Assembly (NCBI GenBank): GCA_964542965.1
Contig: CAZIVH010000032.1
Location: 1 to 9,933, forward strand
Direction: 5' to 3'
DNA from: CAJBLF01 sp964542965
GTDB taxonomy: Bacteria > Patescibacteriota > Gracilibacteria > Absconditabacterales > Absconditicoccaceae
DNA length: 9,933 nucleotides
In this document: positions 1 to 5,755 of the stretch, in pieces
Numbering within the stretch: position 1 is the first letter of the stretch
Layout of the letters: every line of letters begins with the position of its first letter
The notes under the pieces: model-generated
Databases searched by the model: none
Seen by the model: the letters and a program-made list of their open reading frames with translations, nothing else
What the model was told of the DNA's origin: nothing
Translations under genes and position numbers: made by a program

Positions 1-238
1 GCCCCGCAACGCGGCCGGAAACAATTATCCGGTTCAAAATGCGTCATAGGACACTATTAGTATATACCGGATGACGAATATTGTCAGTACTGAAAATCGT
101 CACTAAAAAAAACGCCCCTGTAGGTACCCGTGCGCCGATTCCCAAAGGGAATCATAAACATGCCAACACAGAGGCAGACATTAGTGTAGCCAAAACATAA
201 AAAAATATCAAGCATTGTTATTTTATATTACGATAAAC
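1..238. other. Left flank without a supported gene, hairpin-rich
   Basis: No convincing gene. It is less A+T-rich than the locus, especially the first 20 bases. Inverted repeats include CCGC/GCGG (4-7, 11-14), CCGGA/TCCGG (15-19, 28-32), CGTCAT/ATGACG (42-47, 71-76), GACGA/TCGTC (73-77, 97-101) around CAGTACTG, and a perfect GATTCCC-AAA-GGGAATC (137-153). A minus-strand frame running through this stretch gives coding-like pieces such as FPLGIGARVPTGAFFLV broken by stops; this could be a decayed gene or chance. A plus-strand frame open from the window edge ends at 49, too short to judge. Confidence 0.4.
185..195 (+). repeat. 11-base direct repeat flanking the locus (partner at 9829-9839)
   Basis: TGTAGCCAAAA occurs here and at 9829-9839 in the same orientation, outside both ends of the CRISPR-Cas locus. 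The similarity continues with mismatches into ATAAAA / ATTAAA. It could be a trace of insertion of the locus, or chance. Confidence 0.35.
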
Positions 239-263
239 AAAAAAAACTGCCAACGCGCTGGCA
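239..263 (-). terminator. Probable intrinsic terminator after the CRISPR array
   Basis: In minus sense TGCCAG-CGCG-TTGGCA (263-248; five Watson-Crick pairs plus a G-U pair) is followed one base later by eight T residues (246-239). It lies about 145 bases beyond the terminal repeat and is oriented to end the pre-crRNA. The T-side arm can instead pair with 314-326 in a longer stem (see 244-326). Confidence 0.6.
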
Positions 264-326
264 CCGTATTCTTTCCAGCTCAGCCAAGTATTGCCAAAAG
301 GCAATAACGCACTCGTTGGACAGTTT
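244..326. other. Structured, possibly three-way-junction element downstream of the array
   Basis: AAACTGCCAACG (244-255) pairs with CGTTGGACAGTTT (314-326), twelve pairs with one bulged A. Inside lie two more hairpins: GCTGG/CCAGC (257-261, 275-279) and TATTGCC-AAAA-GGCAATA (289-306, perfect 7-base stem). On the minus strand the closing stem ends directly in the T tract of the terminator, so the long stem and the small terminator hairpin compete for the same bases. It may be the processed 3' end of the array transcript or a separate small RNA; I recognise no known RNA family. Confidence 0.5.
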
Positions 327-407
327 AATCTTTAATATAGACTGGTAAAGCTCCGATTGTAATAGCAGTATATAACAAAATAAAAAATACTTCAATATTT
401 ATGAAAA
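327..407 (-). other. Non-coding stretch after the terminal repeat (pseudo-guide region)
   Basis: A+T-rich, no gene. In array orientation it begins with the 20-odd bases that would serve as the guide of a crRNA made from the degenerate terminal repeat (TTTTCATAAATATTG from 407 downward). Nothing else is recognisable. Confidence 0.4.
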
Positions 408-442
408 ATTTACGACGGTAAAATTAAATATATCTGTTAGAC
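408..442 (-). repeat. Degenerate terminal CRISPR repeat with preserved Cas12a hairpin
   Basis: The leader-distal repeat. Its 22 bases at 421-442 match the other repeats exactly, but the handle half has changed and is one base shorter (35 bases). In crRNA sense the handle reads AATTTTACCGTCGTAAAT. The normal stem UCUAC/GUAGA has become UUUAC/GUAAA: a C-to-U change in one arm is matched by G-to-A in the other, so five pairs survive, while the loop changes from UAUU to CGUC. Degenerate last repeats are common in CRISPR arrays; retaining the stem by paired changes is not the simple decay one would expect. The pseudo-guide after it (407 downward) begins TTTTCATAAATATTG. Confidence 0.9.
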
Positions 443-565
443 ATCATGCGAATACGGCAAACTCTTTAATCTACAATAGTAGAAATTAAATATATCTGTT
501 AGACAAACACATTTATGAGATGTCATTGCATCTACAATAGTAGAAATTAAATATATCTGTTAGAC

Positions 566-590
566 ATTCTTTTTTCAATAAACTCTTTAA
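566..590 (-). repeat. Duplicated spacer, copy 1 (copy 2 at 997-1021)
   Basis: Both spacers read ATTCTTTTTTCAATAAACTC then TTTAA on the plus strand and are identical over all 25 bases. Six different spacers separate them, and the neighbours of the two copies differ, so this is not duplication of a block. Confidence 0.97.
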
Positions 591-3347
591 ATCTACAATA
601 GTAGAAATTAAATATATCTGTTAGACTGTTCTATAATCTTATTATTATAAAATCTACAATAGTAGAAATTAAATATATCTGTTAGACCAATATCTGTCTC
701 GCCTGCATAGTTATCTACAATAGTAGAAATTAAATATATCTGTTAGACTTGTAATCGGAATACCCTTTTGCATATCTACAATAGTAGAAATTAAATATAT
801 CTGTTAGACATCTGTTCCTTAGAATTGCCCTACAAATCTACAATAGTAGAAATTAAATATATCTGTTAGACTTTCAATAACTCATAGTGGTATACACATC
901 TACAATAGTAGAAATTAAATATATCTGTTAGACTTTTGTATCGTCAGATTTACTGCAAGGATCTACAATAGTAGAAATTAAATATATCTGTTAGACATTC
1001 TTTTTTCAATAAACTCTTTAAATCTACAATAGTAGAAATTAAATATATCTGTTAGACCCAACGTATATTAGACAATGGTATGAATCTACAATAGTAGAAA
1101 TTAAATATATCTGTTAGACCGTTGCGCGTATTGTCAGGGAACAGATCTACAATAGTAGAAATTAAATATATCTGTTAGACTTTAATTGTTCCTTTCATAT
1201 AGCCTCTATCTACAATAGTAGAAATTAAATATATCTGTTAGACGATGATATTTTATTAAGCGAAGAAGTATCTACAATAGTAGAAATTAAATATATCTGT
1301 TAGACGAGTATGGAGGAACAATATCCTACTTTATCTACAATAGTAGAAATTAAATATATCTGTTAGACAAAAAGGGGGTGTGTATGGCAACAATATCTAC
1401 AATAGTAGAAATTAAATATATCTGTTAGACACAGGAAGACACAAAAGGAACTACTTAATCTACAATAGTAGAAATTAAATATATCTGTTAGACTCGGTTA
1501 GGTTAACAAATAATTTACTCCATCTACAATAGTAGAAATTAAATATATCTGTTAGACCAGAATTTAACGTTGCATACTTTGACTATCTACAATAGTAGAA
1601 ATTAAATATATCTGTTAGACATTGGTTTTTCAGTAGGGTGTACCAATCTACAATAGTAGAAATTAAATATATCTGTTAGACGTTTTGCCTTTATGTTGGC
1701 GTACTCATCTACAATAGTAGAAATTAAATATATCTGTTAGACGGAGATACTTTAGATATGAACTCATATCTACAATAGTAGAAATTAAATATATCTGTTA
1801 GACTATTATATTTATCAATACATTCGCTTAATCTACAATAGTAGAAATTAAATATATCTGTTAGACTATTTAATGTCTTGTTTGTCCGGCAGATCTACAA
1901 TAGTAGAAATTAAATATATCTGTTAGACCAAACTGTCAATCTCGCCATATTTAATCTACAATAGTAGAAATTAAATATATCTGTTAGACAGAACACCTGC
2001 TCAAAAATCAGAGTATCTACAATAGTAGAAATTAAATATATCTGTTAGACTTTGCAGCATGCTATCATATTAAAAATCTACAATAGTAGAAATTAAATAT
2101 ATCTGTTAGACAAAATTTGTAGCATTTATATCTATCAATCTACAATAGTAGAAATTAAATATATCTGTTAGACTTAATTCCTTTAACATTATTTATTCAT
2201 CTACAATAGTAGAAATTAAATATATCTGTTAGACTTTCATCGCTCTTTTAAAACTCCATATCTACAATAGTAGAAATTAAATATATCTGTTAGACCCTCG
2301 TGCGATGAATGTTCTATAAAAATCTACAATAGTAGAAATTAAATATATCTGTTAGACATATATTGAAATAATACAAAATTATGCATCTACAATAGTAGAA
2401 ATTAAATATATCTGTTAGACCAACAGGAGTAGAAGCAAGACAAAAATCTACAATAGTAGAAATTAAATATATCTGTTAGACAATAAATCATCATAATGTT
2501 TATACTCATCTACAATAGTAGAAATTAAATATATCTGTTAGACTATGACACAATCAGCAAATCAAGATAATCTACAATAGTAGAAATTAAATATATCTGT
2601 TAGACTTATCGGTTATAGGTGTTCCAATCTATCTACAATAGTAGAAATTAAATATATCTGTTAGACATTATAATTGAAATTTAAGGCTATATATCTACAA
2701 TAGTAGAAATTAAATATATCTGTTAGACCCGGTATTTGTCAAGCAGTCAACATTTATCTACAATAGTAGAAATTAAATATATCTGTTAGACTTTTTAGTA
2801 TGCTATAACATTAAAAATCTACAATAGTAGAAATTAAATATATCTGTTAGACATAGAAATAGGGCAAACTCTTATTTCATCTACAATAGTAGAAATTAAA
2901 TATATCTGTTAGACCGTTTAGCGAACTAGAACGAACAGCATCTACAATAGTAGAAATTAAATATATCTGTTAGACGTGATAAGGTTTTATGGACTACTCT
3001 ATCTACAATAGTAGAAATTAAATATATCTGTTAGACGTGATAAATGTGCTGGGTTTATTGACATCTACAATAGTAGAAATTAAATATATCTGTTAGACTT
3101 TGAAGCCAAATAATCTCTTGATAATCTACAATAGTAGAAATTAAATATATCTGTTAGACAATATCCCTGAACTTAAAGTATCAATATCTACAATAGTAGA
3201 AATTAAATATATCTGTTAGACTCGTTTTTACCTCTTGAAAAACATTTTATCTACAATAGTAGAAATTAAATATATCTGTTAGACCGTACAGCAGGAAACG
3301 GGACACAGTATCTACAATAGTAGAAATTAAATATATCTGTTAGACAT

Positions 3348-3369
3348 AAAAGACGCGAAGGAAAGCGTC
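3348..3369 (-). terminator. Terminator-like hairpin inside a spacer
   Basis: In transcription sense the spacer at 3346-3371 contains GACGC (3369-3365), an 8-base loop, GCGTC (3356-3352) and TTTT (3351-3348). This is the layout of a short intrinsic terminator, with four G-C pairs in a 5-base stem. It is the eighth spacer from the leader. It was probably acquired from a terminator in the target. Activity within the array is uncertain because the stem is short. Confidence 0.3.
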
Positions 3370-3824
3370 AAATCTACAATAGTAGAAATTAAATATATCT
3401 GTTAGACAAGAACAATGCTGCTATCTTTATACTAATCTACAATAGTAGAAATTAAATATATCTGTTAGACAGAAGGACTTTACGGAGACTACACAATCTA
3501 CAATAGTAGAAATTAAATATATCTGTTAGACGCATTGAAGGAAGTTAAAGCAGTCGCATCTACAATAGTAGAAATTAAATATATCTGTTAGACAACAGTT
3601 TGCGCAAGAGTTAGACCTATCTACAATAGTAGAAATTAAATATATCTGTTAGACTCGCAAAGGCTCAGGAGATAGTGAAATCTACAATAGTAGAAATTAA
3701 ATATATCTGTTAGACTGTCTGATTCATATTTTAATTCTTTATATCTACAATAGTAGAAATTAAATATATCTGTTAGACCCGTTATCAACACGTCGGAGGT
3801 GGTTATCTACAATAGTAGAAATTA

Positions 3825-3849
3825 AATATATCTGTTAGACAGATATATT
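3825..3849. repeat. Inverted repeat spanning the leader-repeat junction
   Basis: AATATATCT inside the first repeat (3825-3833) and AGATATATT in the leader (3841-3849) are perfect 9-base complements. The 7 bases between them, 3834-3840, are exactly the first seven of the repeat in crRNA sense (GTCTAAC). The junction 3840/3841, where Cas1-Cas2 should attack, therefore lies at the edge of a potential hairpin or cruciform. Confidence 0.6.
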
Positions 3850-3952
3850 ATATAAATATTTAATATTTATATATAAAACATATAATAATTTTTTAAAAAA
3901 CTAGGCAAAACAGATATAAAAATGGCATTAAGACTAACATTTGCAACTATAT
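3841..3952 (-). promoter_or_regulatory. CRISPR leader with possible array promoter
   Basis: The 112 bases between cas2 and the first repeat, at the end where new spacers enter. Bases 3842-3900 contain only one C and no G. A possible promoter in array orientation is TTGCCT (3908-3903), 17 bases, TTATAT (3885-3880), each 4 of 6 to consensus; a start near 3872 would leave a transcript leader of about 30 bases. In such A+T-rich DNA this match is weak support. A T6A6 tract (3889-3900) and two inverted repeats next to the first repeat are listed separately. No terminator is evident after cas2, so the cas transcript may also read into the array. Confidence 0.75.
3849..3873. repeat. 25-base palindrome in the leader
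   Basis: TATATAAATATT (3849-3860), a central T at 3861, and AATATTTATATA (3862-3873) form a perfect inverted repeat with 12-base arms, 8 bases outside the first repeat. It could be a protein-binding site or cruciform used in spacer integration, or a hairpin near the 5' end of the pre-crRNA. It is pure A+T, so part of the symmetry may be chance. Confidence 0.6.
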
Positions 3953-4228
3953 TTAGTTGACAAAGATCAATTCTTCTTTTTCATGCACCGCATAACCAAA
4001 ATAATATTTTTTACATGTTCCACTTAAATGAAATATTATTACACTATCTGATTCTTGAAATTCTTTAGCAAATGAATTTTCTATTTTAATTCTAATGTTA
4101 TTTAACAATCTAGTACTATTTTCAATTTGAAAAACCGAATATTGTAATCTATACCCAAATTTACTTAAATATTTTGAAAATTTAGTTCTTAGTTTATCGC
4201 TTTTTATATCATAAGTTATTACTAACAT
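3953..4228 (-). CDS. cas2: Cas2, structural partner of Cas1 in spacer integration
   Basis: Small ferredoxin-fold protein whose dimer bridges two Cas1 dimers in the integration complex. It has 91 residues, the usual size. The start MLVITYDIKSD is the classic Cas2 first strand, with the conserved Asp at position 7; the middle contains RLQYSVFQIE, the usual second conserved strand, and the end SVIIFHLSG with YYFGYAVHEKEEL matches the later strands. It is the last gene of the operon, 4 bases after cas1 and 112 bases before the first repeat. The nearest ribosome-binding site (AAGGAG, 4242-4247) is 13 bases from the ATG, further than usual, so re-initiation after cas1 may contribute. No other ATG gives a better Cas2 start. 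Confidence 0.96.
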   Translation of the reverse strand: MLVITYDIKSDKLRTKFSKYLSKFGYRLQYSVFQIENSTRLLNNIRIKIENSFAKEFQESDSVIIFHLSGTCKKYYFGYAVHEKEELIFVN

Positions 4229-4232
4229 AAAA

Positions 4233-5204
4233 TCAAATTATCTCCTTTATTCTAAAATATGGATAATTTGACATGTCTTTTTCACCTATAAAAGAACGAT
4301 AATAATTCTGAAAATATAGAAATATACTTTCTTTATTTTTTAACAGTACTTCTAAAATTAATTGCAGATAAGGCTGTGCTTTCTTGCCAAATATATAATA
4401 TTTATTTTGTATAAATTCAAAATCATCGTTATCAATTTGTCCTAATTTGTATGCTTTGTATATCCTTGCATCTATTATCGGGCGAAAAGGCTCCATTAAA
4501 TCACAAGCCAATGATTTTCTTTGATAAAATTGTCTATGATATACTCCCTGATAAACATCAAAACCATATAAGTTCAGCATTGCCTCAGTAATATTAAACA
4601 GTATAGTATATCCTATATCCAATAAACAATTTGTTATATCTTGTTTTGCTCTCGGCATTCTTTTTTTCCAATTAAAATCTTTAAATAAAGCATTGAAATA
4701 AACTCTTGAAGCCACTCCTTCCAAGCCTAATAAATCTTTTAGTTGCAAATCTTTAGAGATTTTATTTTTATAAAATATTAATTTAGATATTGATTTTTCC
4801 ATTATTTGATTTTTATTTCGTATATTTTCTAAAACTAATCTTTGATTTTCAATTTTATTGTCCACAAGCAAAAAAGCAATATCTAAACTATTATATTTAT
4901 ACTGTTTAGTTCTCAATAATGTATTGCCTTCTGTTTTTGAACCAAGAATCGCATATATTCTTAAATTATGCGTTAATAAAACTATACTAAAACCAAATTT
5001 TTCTGATTTTTGCAACAATCCGCTTGTGATAGTTATATGTCCTACAACAAAAAGAGCAAATAACCTATAACATGTGGACTGATGTTTTATATTATCATTT
5101 TCATCTAATATAACAATATTATCATTTGAAAATTTAAGTTTTTCACCGTAACTTAAAAAAGCAAATACTATTTGTTTTTGTTTAAAATCAGGTAACGTTA
5201 ACAT
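4233..5204 (-). CDS. cas1: Cas1 integrase
   Basis: Metal-dependent integrase that, with Cas2, inserts new spacers at the leader end of the array. The 323-residue length is normal. The expected metal ligands are E162 (LLGLEGVASRVYF), H223 (YQGVYHRQFY) and D235/E238 within DLMEPFRPIID, a highly recognisable Cas1 motif. The N-terminal part (about 1-90) is the beta-rich dimerisation domain and the rest is the helical catalytic domain; this division follows the family. The ATG lies inside the cas4 end (TGTTAA/ATGTTA overlap, 7 bases) without a clear ribosome-binding site, suggesting translational coupling. The stop is 4 bases before cas2, and the AAGGAG that probably serves cas2 lies inside the end of this gene. 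No truncation or frameshift is seen. Confidence 0.97.
   Translation of the reverse strand: MLTLPDFKQKQIVFAFLSYGEKLKFSNDNIVILDENDNIKHQSTCYRLFALFVVGHITITSGLLQKSEKFGFSIVLLTHNLRIYAILGSKTEGNTLLRTKQYKYNSLDIAFLLVDNKIENQRLVLENIRNKNQIMEKSISKLIFYKNKISKDLQLKDLLGLEGVASRVYFNALFKDFNWKKRMPRAKQDITNCLLDIGYTILFNITEAMLNLYGFDVYQGVYHRQFYQRKSLACDLMEPFRPIIDARIYKAYKLGQIDNDDFEFIQNKYYIFGKKAQPYLQLILEVLLKNKESIFLYFQNYYRSFIGEKDMSNYPYFRIKEII
4242..4247 (-). promoter_or_regulatory. Ribosome-binding site for cas2, unusually distant
   Basis: AAGGAG in minus-strand sense lies inside the end of cas1, with 13 bases between it and the cas2 ATG at 4228. Sites usually sit 5-9 bases away, so initiation may be weak or helped by coupling to the cas1 stop. 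Confidence 0.55.
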
Positions 5205-5755
5205 TGTGTTTGATCACATAAATTAATATATATACATTTTTTACATTTATTTGGATTTACTTCAATATTTGTATTAATATCAAAATTATTTATTCTATCT
5301 ATAAGATTTTCAAATTTTAAATTCATTTCATTATCTTGTTCCGGTAATAAGACAGAATACTTTTTATTTGTATCAAAACTATATAATTGAAGTTTTTTTA
5401 CAGTATAGCCCATCTCGCTTAATGCATAATATTGTGCATATAATTGAAAAATATATCCGTCATAAATAGTTTCTATATGTTTTTTCCTTTCAGTAAGCAA
5501 ACAATTTTTTAAATCAAAAATATCAATTTTTCCGCATAGTTTATATTTGTCAGAGAAAACATCTATACCCTGCAAAATATCTTTTCTTGTAGAATACTTT
5601 TTATTGTCTATTGTTTCATGTGCAGCTTTGCCTTGTGATTGAGGAATGTCGTTATACAAATAAGAAGATTTTAATCCATATAATTTATGAAAATATATGG
5701 ACTTAGGACAAAATACAAAATCGTTTAAATAAGATATTTGAATATAATCTTCCAT
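5198..5755 (-). CDS. cas4: Cas4, RecB-family Fe-S nuclease for spacer acquisition
   Basis: Trims prespacers and helps select those with a correct PAM, in complex with Cas1-Cas2. The 185-residue length fits Cas4. Four cysteines suited to an iron-sulfur cluster are visible: C16 (FVFCPKS) and the C-terminal trio C171, C174, C180 (NKCKKCIYINLC). RecB-type nuclease motifs in order are H46 (GKAAHETID), D78 (GKIDIFD), E89 and K91 (LLTERKKH), and Q104 (QLYAQYYAL). The ATG follows the cas12a stop with no gap and has no strong ribosome-binding site of its own, so translation is probably coupled to cas12a. The last 7 bases overlap cas1. Each expected catalytic motif is present. The Q-motif has Gln where many Cas4 proteins have Tyr four residues on, which may be normal variation in type V-A. 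Confidence 0.95.
   Translation of the reverse strand: MEDYIQISYLNDFVFCPKSIYFHKLYGLKSSYLYNDIPQSQGKAAHETIDNKKYSTRKDILQGIDVFSDKYKLCGKIDIFDLKNCLLTERKKHIETIYDGYIFQLYAQYYALSEMGYTVKKLQLYSFDTNKKYSVLLPEQDNEMNLKFENLIDRINNFDINTNIEVNPNKCKKCIYINLCDQTQC

Larger units (their letters stand above)
408..3840 (-). CRISPR. Type V-A CRISPR array, 55 full repeats plus one degenerate repeat, 55 spacers
   Basis: I placed every repeat by hand. Fifty-five copies of a 36-base repeat start (plus-strand low end) at 469, 530, 591 and so on to 3805; a diverged copy lies at 408-442. In crRNA sense the repeat begins GTCTAACAG and ends AATTTCTACTATTGTAGAT, the Cas12a handle with stem UCUAC/GUAGA and loop UAUU. The full repeats look identical. 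Spacers: 25 of 25 bases, 18 of 26, 11 of 27 and one of 28 (total 1418 bases, which closes exactly on the coordinates). Orientation follows from the handle, the cas genes and the leader at 3841: newest spacer at 3779-3804, oldest at 443-468. Spacer sources cannot be named from sequence alone. The array is expected to be transcribed leftward and cut by Cas12a itself. Confidence 0.99.

Noticed and set aside
244..326. Integron attC site (GTTGGAC at 316-322 fits GTTRRRY, with an imperfect palindrome)
   Set aside because: The opposite core site lacks one pyrimidine, no L-box pairing is seen, and there is no integrase or cassette.
3594..3618. Partial repeat inside a spacer (GTTAGAC near 3611)
   Set aside because: Only seven bases match the repeat and the spacer has normal length; most likely coincidence.
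3841..3952. tracrRNA or anti-repeat in the leader
   Set aside because: Only nine bases complement the repeat; type V-A does not need a tracrRNA and no anti-repeat of useful length was found here or in the flanks.
4858..5070. Plus-strand open frame opposite cas1
   Set aside because: Shadow of cas1 on the other strand; no ribosome-binding site and no recognisable motifs.
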